Of a stretch of DNA of 39,627 nt, positions 9,758 through 19,120 are shown piece after piece. Made by a program: the position numbers and the translations under genes. Each line of letters begins with the position of its first letter. Within the stretch, counting starts at the first letter, position 1. A model generated the notes under the pieces. It was not told the DNA's origin and did no database searches. It was given only the letters and a program-made list of their open reading frames with translations. Origin of the DNA: Candidatus Solincola daggyaiensis (GTDB lineage: Bacteria > Actinomycetota > Geothermincolia > Geothermincolales > RBG-13-55-18); contig JACVJD010000019.1 of assembly GCA_015711825.1 (NCBI GenBank), positions 1 through 39,627 on the forward strand. Direction: 5' to 3'.

Positions 9758-11254
9758 GTGGAGAAAGGAAGCGCTGGACGCAGCCACCCCGTTGCGGACG
9801 GGGCCAAAGAGGGCATCTGGAAACTCATCAGGCGGTCATATAGGGCTGCTTTTGGCGCAGCTGTGTTGTCGATCTTAGCGCTCTTGCTTTATGTGAACGC
9901 AGCGCCATCGGGTGCCGAGGTGCGCTACGAGATAATCATGCAGGCGGGGGAGGCGCCGACGGCAATGCGGAGTTCGTACTCGCTGGGCGGATATAGCGAT
10001 GCCAGGCGTTTTACCGTCAACGGTTCCAGGATGGCCTCGGACCAGGTGGTCTTCACTTGGAAGGTCCCTTACGGACGCTTTGACCGCGCAGAGGCGGTGG
10101 TAAGGTACAGAGGCGATCCGGAAGAGCTACTATTGGGGATCAAGGGCGGGGCATCGAAGTGGCTGGAGACCAAGCCGGTCCATTGCCGCATGTTGAACGA
10201 GTTGCCATGGGATCGCATCGAGGAAAAGGGGCTAACCCTCTTCCAGAGGGAGAACGCTTATGCGACCATCCATGATTTCCTGGGGAGCAGGAGGGCTGTT
10301 ATTGGCCAGGGCATGGGCAGGCTTTCGCCCTCCGACCTCGCTGCTTATTATTTCGACGGACTGCCTTATTACAAGGAAAAGGCGGGCGAAAAAGCCAGGA
10401 TGCTGGATATAGGGCTGAACCTTAGGGGTGCCCACAAGGCCATAGCCTATATAGACGACGGCCGCCTCGAACTCTCCTTCGATAAATACGACCTGAACAT
10501 GTACGAGGGGGGAGACAACCTTTCGTTTAACGTTTTCCGCAAAGGGGAAAACGTTTATGGCGCTACCATGAAAGACGACGGCGATACGGCGGCCAGTTAT
10601 ATCACCTCCAGCCCGCAGGGAATGTCCATAGCGCTGGACGGCTTGCAAGATGGCTTCTACACGCTGGTTTGGGATTGCGGACCCGATGTTCTTTTCCGCG
10701 ACCTGCGCCTGTCCTGTAAATGGGCGTCCTTCCTCGACCGCGTGTTTATGGCGCAGGGGGAACTGTATGGCCTCGAGCGCTCGGGTACTGTCTCGCTTTA
10801 CACCTCGGCCCGCATCATGGCGTTGGAGACCTGGCACGCCGAAACGCTGCAGGAGGTATCCGTGGACGGGGTCATGACCATAACGCTATCTGAGCCAGGA
10901 GTACCCGTCACCACAGACCTGGCCTCAGGCATAAAGGAGATAGCCGTAAGAAACCCCAATCTTTTGCTGAACTCTCCAGGGTTTTCCTTCGCCGTCAGCC
11001 GGGATTCGCTACTGATACCGAGCTATGAGACGTTTTCACCCACCTTGTCGCTTCAGGGTATCGATTACATAATCGCCAATTATTCCGCTCCGACGATGGT
11101 AGACGGCGCTTGGGAGCGGAGGATCGAATTAGATCTGAAAGGAAGGGAAATGGACGGGAACACCCTGCAACTCCTGATCACCTCGCCGGGGCTTGCCTCC
11201 AGTGAAGTCGAGCTGGACCTAATATCCATCGAGTTGACGCTATTCAAGGATTGA
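9758..11254 (+). CDS. Membrane-anchored extracytoplasmic protein of unknown function
   Basis: 498 aa; one N-terminal TM helix (AAFGAAVLSILALLLYVNAA) followed by a beta-rich ectodomain; 21 nt after the PMT-like gene. Confidence 0.65.
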   Translation: MEKGSAGRSHPVADGAKEGIWKLIRRSYRAAFGAAVLSILALLLYVNAAPSGAEVRYEIIMQAGEAPTAMRSSYSLGGYSDARRFTVNGSRMASDQVVFTWKVPYGRFDRAEAVVRYRGDPEELLLGIKGGASKWLETKPVHCRMLNELPWDRIEEKGLTLFQRENAYATIHDFLGSRRAVIGQGMGRLSPSDLAAYYFDGLPYYKEKAGEKARMLDIGLNLRGAHKAIAYIDDGRLELSFDKYDLNMYEGGDNLSFNVFRKGENVYGATMKDDGDTAASYITSSPQGMSIALDGLQDGFYTLVWDCGPDVLFRDLRLSCKWASFLDRVFMAQGELYGLERSGTVSLYTSARIMALETWHAETLQEVSVDGVMTITLSEPGVPVTTDLASGIKEIAVRNPNLLLNSPGFSFAVSRDSLLIPSYETFSPTLSLQGIDYIIANYSAPTMVDGAWERRIELDLKGREMDGNTLQLLITSPGLASSEVELDLISIELTLFKD

Positions 11255-11382
11255 ACAGAAAGGGGTATGCGAGGCGAGCGTTTGTTACGGTGCGCAACTT
11301 CAAGCCTTCGGGAATCGGTTCTAACGCCGGTATTGGAGAGCACGTAAAAGGGCATAAGCGGTAAGGAGCAAGGGAGCTTCAC

Positions 11383-11598
11383 ATGAGGCGTATTGCGAGA
11401 GCGATGGAGATGATCTCCGATATCGTGGGAGACTTTTTTGCCGCAACCCTTGTTTTATACTGCGCCCTTTTGACTTTTGAGGTGTTGAGGCCTGGATTCG
11501 CCCGCTTCTTCTTCGATATCCACTTCGTCGCCTCGATGGTGTTTTTTTCTGGCACCACTGCAGCCCTAACCTGCCGCTCACAGCGTCGGCAGAGGTGA
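11383..11598 (+). CDS. Small membrane protein (about two TM helices), unknown function
   Basis: 71 aa; hydrophobic segments FFAATLVLYCALLTFEVL and FVASMVFFSGTTAAL; AAGGAGC upstream of ATG. Confidence 0.4.
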   Translation: MRRIARAMEMISDIVGDFFAATLVLYCALLTFEVLRPGFARFFFDIHFVASMVFFSGTTAALTCRSQRRQR

Positions 11599-11763
11599 TG
11601 CGTTACGAGGCCTGGTGCTGCCGAGCCCACACAAGAGACAGGGGCGACTATGTCGTGGATCAGTTATCTGTACCGCGATTTGCGAATTCCGAAGACAACA
11701 AGTTCGCCCCCGGTAGAATTGCTGAGGATGCGCCGTTTTATGCTCGTGAAAGAAAGCGCAAGA

Positions 11764-12966
11764 CTAAGAGCGGTCGTTGTACGCATTGCCCGAGGCGCCT
11801 GAGAAATAGATCTCCAGATGAAGAAAGGCGACAAGGGCCCGTTCCCTCTCCAGTTCTTGATCTTCCCGCCCTCCTGCCGGGGCCCGGCTCGGAAGCTCTT
11901 TGAAAGCCGTTCTTATGGTTTCCGCAAGAGAGACGGGACAGCCGGTCTTGGCGAGAAAGACCCCACCGCCCTTACGCTCATCTAGGTCGCAGGCATCACT
12001 GACCACTACCGGTTTGCCGAGGGAGCGAGCGAGCACGACCGATCCGCTGGCGGAATCGAGATTCTTGAAAGGGAAAACGGCAAGATCACATGCCGATATG
12101 TATTTATGCAGCTCATGGAAGGGAAGGTAGGCCAATCTGGTTATTACATTTCCCCGTAAGCCTTCCGCTTCGATGATCTCCTGATACTTACTCCATTCCT
12201 CCCATGGTTGTCCCGCCACCACAAGCTTGGTATTCGGATGATGTTCCGTTACCATGGGCAAGGCCTTGATAAGAACATCAAGGCCCTTGTACTCCCTGAT
12301 GTTTCCGAAAAACAGCAGGACTTTATCCCCTCTCTTTATGCCCAGATCGTTACGCGCAGCGTCCTTGGACACTGTTTTTTCGTAGCCGCGCATGGCCGAT
12401 AAAAAAGGAACGTGGGGCACCACATGGACAGGCTTCGGACACCGTCCCAGGCGCTGTAGCAACTTTTCCCGGTTCGATTCGTTGTGCACGATGAACTCGT
12501 GAGCTTGATCAAGAACGCTGTAGTGCATGAGGCCTTGAAACAACCCTTTTTCGTGTGGTTCAACATTGTGCACCGTCATTATAATGCGCTTCTTCCTTGC
12601 CCGTGCGATTCCCAGGATAGCGTGGTAAACGGGCGCGAGCACCCCCGTCCACCAGTGGGCGTGCACAATCTCTCCGCAGAGGGAAAAGCCCGTCGAAAAC
12701 CAACTCAAGGGATTGCAGAAATCGATGCAGTCACGCACCTCCAGACGCTCCTCGCGCAGACCCGCTACCGTGGGATAGAGATCATCCTCACGTGTGCCCC
12801 CGGGATACAGCTTCTCAGGATAAAGTCTTTTAAAGTTCAGGAACTCGATCTCCACCTGCCCGCTCAAGCAACCTAACAATTCGGCGCAGTAAGGACTGAT
12901 GCCCTTCAGCGGGGGAAGGGTTCCGATCATCGAGACCTTAGGACCTCTCAAAGCGTCACCGTTCAT
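11764..12966 (-). CDS. Glycosyltransferase family 4
   Basis: 400 aa; MIGTLPPLKGISPYCAELLGCL, LLFFGNIREYKGLDVLIKALP, SASGSVVLARSLGKPVVVSD. Confidence 0.88.
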   Translation of the reverse strand: MNGDALRGPKVSMIGTLPPLKGISPYCAELLGCLSGQVEIEFLNFKRLYPEKLYPGGTREDDLYPTVAGLREERLEVRDCIDFCNPLSWFSTGFSLCGEIVHAHWWTGVLAPVYHAILGIARARKKRIIMTVHNVEPHEKGLFQGLMHYSVLDQAHEFIVHNESNREKLLQRLGRCPKPVHVVPHVPFLSAMRGYEKTVSKDAARNDLGIKRGDKVLLFFGNIREYKGLDVLIKALPMVTEHHPNTKLVVAGQPWEEWSKYQEIIEAEGLRGNVITRLAYLPFHELHKYISACDLAVFPFKNLDSASGSVVLARSLGKPVVVSDACDLDERKGGGVFLAKTGCPVSLAETIRTAFKELPSRAPAGGREDQELERERALVAFLHLEIYFSGASGNAYNDRS

Positions 12967-13490
12967 GCCGATATTTTTTAAGAGATTGCTTTGCCGACCC
13001 GTAATTACTGAAACAACACCAATATACCAGATTATCCCGGAGCATTTAAGGGGGTGTCCACTATGTTTATGAACCCGGGCAGGGGGCAGCAGCTCAGGTA
13101 TTGAGCCGCGTGTAAGGGACGTCGGCGGCTAAGCCGTCAAGTTACAGGACCGCCCCATGTGCCGCTCAAAACGAGAAACGGTTGGGGCGTTGTTGTATGG
13201 CGTGGAATATGTTGAGGACGATCGCTGGGCGGAAGCGTCTCATGGCCTCCCTGTTGCGGCGGTTTTCCTTAACTCAGAGATGCGAGGGACGGCAGCTTTT
13301 TGAGAAGCGAACGTCGATAACGGGGGTGACGAGTTGCCCCTTTCTAGCGGGCTTTGACGGATGGTAAAGCAAGCAAAAGGAAAACCCAGGTTTCGCGGCT
13401 TTGACCAAACGGAGAAAAAAACGCTACTATCGCTTACGAGTTCTCTCTTGGTCTTGTTGGTTGCCGTTAGCGGTTTATGGAGTGTCGATC

Positions 13491-14351
13491 GTGAAGGTAT
13501 CCCTGGTCGTCCCGGTTTTCAACGAGAAAGAAGCGATTGGAGATGATCTCGAGGTCGCCATTGACGCCTTGCGGGCAACCGACTGGGAGTGGGAGATCAT
13601 CGTGGTGGACGACGGCTCCACCGACGGCACGGCGGAGATAGTGCAGTCCTTTCCGGAGGTGAAGCTCATCCGCCACCCCTACAACATGGGGGGAGGAGCC
13701 GCGCGTTCCACGGGTATCCGGCACGCTTCCGGAGAGATAGTGGTGATCTCCGACGGGGACGGCACCTACCCCATGCGGGACATCCCCAGGCTGGTGGAGG
13801 CCCTGGGCGACTGCGAGATGGTGGTGGGGGCGAGGACCAGGGAGGCGGGCACCCACAAACTCCTGCGCGTGCCGGCCAAGTTTTTCATCCGCAAGCTGGC
13901 GGAGTTCATCAGCGGCGCCAGGATACCGGACCTCAACTCCGGGATGAGGGCCATGCGCAGGGATACCGCCCTTCCTTACCTGCACATGCTCCCCAACGGG
14001 CACTCCTGGGTGAGCACCATCACCCTGGCCTTCCTCACCAACGGCCACCCCGTAAAATACCTGCCCATCGACTACTATCCGCGCAAGGGCAAGTCCACCT
14101 TCCATCCCGTAAAGGACACCGGGAACTACCTCATGACCATCTTCCGCACCATCACCTGGTTCAGCCCCTTGAAGATATTCCTCCCCCTGGCCATGCTCTT
14201 TCTGCTCACCGGAACAGGGAAGCTCATCGCGGACGTGGTGCGCTACAGCTGGCGCGTCACCCCCAGCACGGTGATCCTGGTGCTGGGGGGCCTGCAGATC
14301 ATGGTCCTGGGGCTCATCGCGGACATGATCGCCAAGAGGAGTTCTCCGTGA
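13491..14351 (+). CDS. Glycosyltransferase family 2 (dolichyl-phosphate-mannose synthase-like)
   Basis: VKVSLVVPVFNEKEAIGDDLE...IIVVDDGSTDGTAEIV...NMGGGAARSTGIRHASGEIVVISDGDGTYP; GTG at 13491 is the probable start (track ORF opens at 13401). Confidence 0.9.
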   Translation: MKVSLVVPVFNEKEAIGDDLEVAIDALRATDWEWEIIVVDDGSTDGTAEIVQSFPEVKLIRHPYNMGGGAARSTGIRHASGEIVVISDGDGTYPMRDIPRLVEALGDCEMVVGARTREAGTHKLLRVPAKFFIRKLAEFISGARIPDLNSGMRAMRRDTALPYLHMLPNGHSWVSTITLAFLTNGHPVKYLPIDYYPRKGKSTFHPVKDTGNYLMTIFRTITWFSPLKIFLPLAMLFLLTGTGKLIADVVRYSWRVTPSTVILVLGGLQIMVLGLIADMIAKRSSP

Positions 14352-15316
14352 CCCCCAGAGTCCTCATCACCGGGGCGGACGGTTTCGTCGGCCGCCACCT
14401 GGCTTCCTACCTCCTGAAAGACGTGGGGGCGGAGGTCAAGGGCATGGATCTGCGGGCGCCGCGCCCCGGGGGGCCGTGGGAGCGCTGCGCCTTCGAGGTG
14501 TGCGACATCCTCGACGGGAGGGCGGTGCTCGAGCTGGTCGAGAGCTTCCGCCCCGCATACGTCTTTCACCTCGCGGCGCAGAGCTCGGTGCGCCGCTCCT
14601 GGGAGGATCCGGACCTCACCTACCGCATCGCCATCGGCGGGCAGGCCAACCTCATCGAGGCCCTGCGCGAGGCGGGGGTCGCCGCGAGGGTGCATATCGC
14701 CTGCTCGGCGGAGGAGTACGGGAGGGTGAGCGAGGAGGAGCTGCCCGTGGCCGAGGATCACCCCCTGCGGCCCGCCAGCCCCTACGCCCTCAGCAAGGTG
14801 ATGCAGGAATACCACGCCGTCTTCGCGTGGCAGGCATACGGCATGGAGACGGTTATCACCCGCGCCTTCAACATGACCGGGCCCGGGCAGTCGCCGGAGT
14901 TCGTGGTCTCGGATTTCGCGCGCCAGGTGGCGGAGGCGGAGGCGGGATTGCGGGAAGCGGAGATCCGGGTGGGCAACCTGGAGGCGAGAAGGGATTTCTC
15001 CGACGTTCGCGACCTGGTGGGAGCGTACTGGGAGCTGCTGCGCAAGGGCGTTCCCGGCCAGGCCTACAACGTGTGCTCGGGCGAGGACCATTCCATATCG
15101 GAGCTGCTGGACATCCTGCTCTCATTGAGCGATAAGCATATAGAGGTGGTGGTTGACCCGGAGAAGTACCGCGTGGCGGATATCCCGGTGCTGAGGGGGG
15201 ACAACACCAGGATGCGCGAGGTCACGGGGTGGGAGCCCCGGCACCGGCTGGAGCAGACCCTGGCGGACGTGCTGGACTGGTGGAGGGCGGAGGTCGGGGG
15301 GACGCAAAGGAGGTAG
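14348..15316 (+). CDS. NAD-dependent epimerase/dehydratase (GDP-mannose 4,6-dehydratase-like SDR)
   Basis: GTG at 14348 overlaps the upstream TGA; VTPRVLITGADGFVGRHLASYLL Rossmann motif; YALSK active-site motif; NLEARRDFSDVRD. Confidence 0.88.
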   Translation: MTPRVLITGADGFVGRHLASYLLKDVGAEVKGMDLRAPRPGGPWERCAFEVCDILDGRAVLELVESFRPAYVFHLAAQSSVRRSWEDPDLTYRIAIGGQANLIEALREAGVAARVHIACSAEEYGRVSEEELPVAEDHPLRPASPYALSKVMQEYHAVFAWQAYGMETVITRAFNMTGPGQSPEFVVSDFARQVAEAEAGLREAEIRVGNLEARRDFSDVRDLVGAYWELLRKGVPGQAYNVCSGEDHSISELLDILLSLSDKHIEVVVDPEKYRVADIPVLRGDNTRMREVTGWEPRHRLEQTLADVLDWWRAEVGGTQRR

Positions 15317-15320
15317 TCAT

Positions 15321-16442
15321 ATGCAGGCGGTTATCCTGGTAGGCGGGCAGGGGACGAGGTTGCGCCCCTTGACCCTCACGGTGCCCAAGCCCATGCTTCC
15401 CCTGATGAACCGGCCTTTTTTGGAGTTCCAGATCGAGCTCTGCAAGCGCTACGGCGTCACCGATATCATCCTCTCCACCGCCTACAAGCCCGAGGTCTTC
15501 GCCGCGCGCTTCGGAGACGGGAGCGCCCTGGGGGTCAAGCTTACCTACGTCACCGAGGAGGAGCCCCTGGACACCTGTGGGGCGGTGAAGAACGTGGAGC
15601 AGCACATCCAGGGCACCTTCCTGGTCTTCAACGGGGACGTGCTCAGCGACCTCAACCTCGCCAACCTCATCGCCTACCACCGCGAGAAGGGGGGGAAGGC
15701 CACCCTGTACCTCACGCGGGTGGAGGACCCCACCGCCTACGGCCTGGTCCCCCTGGACAGGCGGGGGCGCATCTGCGAGTTCCTGGAGAAGCCGAGCTGG
15801 GACCAGGTGATAACCGACCTCATCAACGCCGGCACCTACGTGCTCGAGCCCGAGGTCCTGGACCGCGTGCCGGCGGGGGAATGCTATTCCTTCGAGCGCC
15901 AGCTCTTCCCCGGCCTGTTGGAGGACGGGATCCCCATGTACGGCTTCCCCAGCGACGCCTACTGGCTGGACATCGGGACCCCGGCCAAGTACCTGCAGGC
16001 CCACTACGACATCCTGCGCCGCATGCTCCCCTTCCGCTTCCGGGGGGAGATGGTGAGGCCCTCGGTGTGGGTGGAGGGGGAGGCGGACATCTCCCCCGAG
16101 GTCTCGATCTTCGGGCCCACGGTCATCGGCGAGGGGTGCAGGATCGCGCCTCACGCCACGGTTTCCAGCAACTGCGTGCTCGGGCCCGGCTGCGTGGTGG
16201 AGGAGGGGGCCCACCTCGAAGGCGCGGTGTTGCATGCGGGCTGCAGGGTGGGAGCCGACAGCGTCTTGAGACAGTGCGCGCTGTCGGAGGGGGTCGTGAT
16301 AGGGGAGAGAGTGCATGTATCCGACATGGCGGTGGTGGGAGGGGGCGTGAAGGTAGGCGAGGACAACGAGCTCCGTTACGGCATCAGGGTATGGCCGGGC
16401 CACGACATCCCCCCATCCACGCTGCGATTCCTGACCAACTAG
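15321..16442 (+). CDS. Sugar-1-phosphate nucleotidyltransferase (mannose-1-phosphate guanylyltransferase-like) with left-handed beta-helix
   Basis: MQAVILVGGQGTRLRPLTLTVPKPMLPLMNRPFLEFQIE signature plus hexapeptide-like C-terminus. Confidence 0.9.
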   Translation: MQAVILVGGQGTRLRPLTLTVPKPMLPLMNRPFLEFQIELCKRYGVTDIILSTAYKPEVFAARFGDGSALGVKLTYVTEEEPLDTCGAVKNVEQHIQGTFLVFNGDVLSDLNLANLIAYHREKGGKATLYLTRVEDPTAYGLVPLDRRGRICEFLEKPSWDQVITDLINAGTYVLEPEVLDRVPAGECYSFERQLFPGLLEDGIPMYGFPSDAYWLDIGTPAKYLQAHYDILRRMLPFRFRGEMVRPSVWVEGEADISPEVSIFGPTVIGEGCRIAPHATVSSNCVLGPGCVVEEGAHLEGAVLHAGCRVGADSVLRQCALSEGVVIGERVHVSDMAVVGGGVKVGEDNELRYGIRVWPGHDIPPSTLRFLTN

Positions 16443-16779
16443 AGGAGAGGAAGGGCGCCGGGGGGTTTCGGCTCATGTCGCCGAGGTCTCGAGGACGAAA
16501 GGGCCGTGATGCCGCCCCGTCAAACTCGAGGTACGAGCGAGCTCGGCAGGGATAGAGAGGCGGCCTCTGTGAGTCTCGATACGGGGGCGGTTGCGCAGCG
16601 CATGGGCGGGGAGAGATGAGGTATTGGAGATGGGAAAAGGGTGCTTGGCCGATGGGCCGAGTCAGCCTGGAAAACCGGCTCCCATATAGGCATAATGGAC
16701 GGATGACGGCAGCCCGCCCGGCGCATGGGGCGGGTGATGCGGAAAGGATACCGAACGGGTTCGTAGCAAGGAGGACGTC

Positions 16780-17733
16780 TTGAGGATACTGATCACGGGG
16801 ATAACCGGCTTCGTGGGAAGCCACCTGGCGGAATATGCCCTGGCCAAGGGGGGCATAGAGGTCTTCGGCACCGTGCGTTGGCGCTCGCGTATGGACAACG
16901 TGGAGGGTATCCTTGACCGTATCCAGGTCATCGACTGCGACCTGCGGGACAACGTGGCGGTCAGGAGGACCCTGGAGGAGGTCAGGCCCGATTACATCTT
17001 CCACCTGGCGGCGCAGAGCTTCGTGCCCACCTCGTGGGTCGCTCCCGCCGAGACCCTCACCACCAACATCATCTCCGAGCTCAACCTGCTGGAGTCCATC
17101 CGCGACCTGGGGCTGGACACGCGCATCCAGGTGGCGGGCTCGAGCGAGGAGTACGGGCTGGTCTTCGAGCACGAAACGCCCATCAGCGAGGAAAATCCCC
17201 TGCGTCCCCTCTCCCCCTACGCGGTGAGCAAGGTGGCCCAGGACATGCTGGCCTACCAGTACTTCCGCAGTTACGGCATCTACGCGGTGCGCACCCGCGC
17301 CTTCAACCACGAGGGCCCGCGCCGCGGCCACGTCTTCGTCACCAGCAACTTCGCCAAGCAGATAGCGGAGATAGAAAAGGGCAAGAAGGACCCCGTCATC
17401 GAGGTGGGTAACCTCAACGCGCGCAGGGATTTCACCGACGTCAGGGACATGGTCAAGGCCTACTGGCTGTCCCTGGAAAAGGGCGAGGCGGGGGAGGTCT
17501 ACAACATCGGATCCGGCCGGGCCGTGACCATCCGCGAGATGCTGGACATGCTGCTCTCCTTCACCCACTTGGACATCGAGATAAGGCCGGTGCCCGAGCG
17601 CATGCGCCCCTCCGATGTGGAGCTGCTGGTATGCGACTGCAGCAAGTTCAAGGCCGTCACGGGATGGAACCCCGAGATCCCGCTGGAGAAGACCCTGCGG
17701 GACACCCTCGATTACTGGCGGGAACGCGTTTAA
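16780..17733 (+). CDS. gmd: GDP-mannose 4,6-dehydratase-like SDR
   Basis: TTG start; MRILITGITGFVGSHLAEYAL, YAVSK motif, NLNARRDFTDVRDMVKAYW; aaggagg SD. Confidence 0.85.
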   Translation: MRILITGITGFVGSHLAEYALAKGGIEVFGTVRWRSRMDNVEGILDRIQVIDCDLRDNVAVRRTLEEVRPDYIFHLAAQSFVPTSWVAPAETLTTNIISELNLLESIRDLGLDTRIQVAGSSEEYGLVFEHETPISEENPLRPLSPYAVSKVAQDMLAYQYFRSYGIYAVRTRAFNHEGPRRGHVFVTSNFAKQIAEIEKGKKDPVIEVGNLNARRDFTDVRDMVKAYWLSLEKGEAGEVYNIGSGRAVTIREMLDMLLSFTHLDIEIRPVPERMRPSDVELLVCDCSKFKAVTGWNPEIPLEKTLRDTLDYWRERV

Positions 17734-17818
17734 AGAGAAGAACCGGCGGGACGGCTTGTTTTATATTTCCGGCGTCGGGCCGGGAGAAGCGCGGAGGAAA
17801 AGCTAAAGGAGCGGGAAT

Positions 17819-19075
17819 ATGGAATACGACGTCAAGGACCTCTCCCTGGCGCAGGAGGGGCGCCTGCGCATAGAGTGGGCGGAGCGGGACATGCCGGTGC
17901 TGCGCATGATCCGGGAGCGCTTTGAAAAGGACAAGCCCCTCAAGGGCACCCGGGTGGGCGCCTGCCTGCACGTGACCACGGAGACCGCCAACCTCATGAT
18001 CACCCTAAAGGCGGGGGGCGCGAAGGTGGCGCTGTGCGCCTCCAATCCCCTTTCCACCCAGGACGACGTGGCGGCCTCGCTGGTCAAGCACCACAAGATA
18101 CCGGTCTTCGCGGTGAGGGGGGAGGACAAGAAATCCTATTACTCCCACATCAACGCGGTGCTGGACAGCCAGCCCCACGTCACCATGGACGACGGGGCGG
18201 ACCTCATCTCCACCCTGCACTCCGAGCGCAGGGAACAGGCGGAAAAGGTGTGGGCGGGGGCGGAGGAGACCACCACCGGGGTCATCCGTCTCAAGGCCAT
18301 GGCGGAGGCGGGAGTGCTGCTCTACCCGGTGATCGCGGTGAACAACGCCATGACCAAGCACCTCTTCGACAACCGCTTCGGCACCGGGCAGTCCACCCTG
18401 GACGGGGTGTTGCGGGCCACCAATATCCTGCTGGCGGGCAGGCGGGTGGTGGTCTTCGGTTACGGCATGTGCGGGCGCGGCGTGGCCTCTCGGGCCCGCG
18501 GCATGGGGGCCAACGTGACGGTGGTGGAGACCGACCCCCTGCGCGCCCTGGAGGCGGTTATGGAGGGCTTCGAGGTGTCGGGGGGCGCCGCGGCGGCAGA
18601 GAAAGGCGACCTTTTCATAACCGTCACCGGGGACATCCACGTGCTGCGCGCCGAGCACTTCCGCCGCATGAAGGACGGCGCGGTGCTCTGCAACTCCGGC
18701 CATTTCAACGTGGAGATAGACATCCCCGCCCTGGAGAAGATGTCCCGCGGCAGGCGCCGGGTGCGCGAGAACGTGGAGGAGTTCCTGCTCCGGGACGGGC
18801 GCCGCATCTACCTCCTCGCCGACGGTAGGCTGGTTAACCTGGCGGCCGCGGAGGGCCATCCCGCCTCGGTGATGGATATGTCCTTCGCCAACCAGGCCCT
18901 GGTGGTGGAGTACGCCAAGGAAAGCCACCGCTACCTGGAGAAGACGGTTTACGACGTTCCCGAGGAGCTGGACCGAGAGATCGCGCGCCTCAAACTGGCC
19001 TCCATGGGTATGGAGATCGATTGCCTCACCCGCGAGCAGGAGAAATACCTCTCCTCGTGGGAAATGGGTACCTGA
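17819..19075 (+). CDS. ahcY: Adenosylhomocysteinase (short C-terminus type)
   Basis: 418 aa; [70 protein letters not shown]; ends YLSSWEMGT with no KPxxYRY tail. Confidence 0.93.
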   Translation: MEYDVKDLSLAQEGRLRIEWAERDMPVLRMIRERFEKDKPLKGTRVGACLHVTTETANLMITLKAGGAKVALCASNPLSTQDDVAASLVKHHKIPVFAVRGEDKKSYYSHINAVLDSQPHVTMDDGADLISTLHSERREQAEKVWAGAEETTTGVIRLKAMAEAGVLLYPVIAVNNAMTKHLFDNRFGTGQSTLDGVLRATNILLAGRRVVVFGYGMCGRGVASRARGMGANVTVVETDPLRALEAVMEGFEVSGGAAAAEKGDLFITVTGDIHVLRAEHFRRMKDGAVLCNSGHFNVEIDIPALEKMSRGRRRVRENVEEFLLRDGRRIYLLADGRLVNLAAAEGHPASVMDMSFANQALVVEYAKESHRYLEKTVYDVPEELDREIARLKLASMGMEIDCLTREQEKYLSSWEMGT

Positions 19076-19120
19076 CGACCGGCAAAGACGCGTCGACATC
19101 GCATATCGGAGTAGAAAACT

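Noticed and set aside
13157-13303. 48-aa plus ORF MCRSKRETVGALLYGVEYVEDDRWAEASHGLPVAAVFLNSEMRGTAAF in the 13-kb gap
   Set aside because: No clear SD or recognisable family; may be a remnant but cannot be supported.
13589-14347. N-terminal 253 aa of track ORF 13589-15316 (GDHRGGRRLHRR...)
   Set aside because: Out-of-frame translation of the GT2 gene; the epimerase begins at GTG 14348.
16443-16779. GC-rich hairpins upstream of gmd (e.g. CCCGCC...GGCGGG near 16716-16736) as a riboswitch, and as a third copy of the 21.5/32.1 kb repeat
   Set aside because: No known riboswitch core recognised and similarity to the repeat pair is too weak and not collinear.
17734-17818. Possible SAH riboswitch upstream of ahcY
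   Set aside because: Only 85 nt and no match to the SAH riboswitch core; not supported by sequence.
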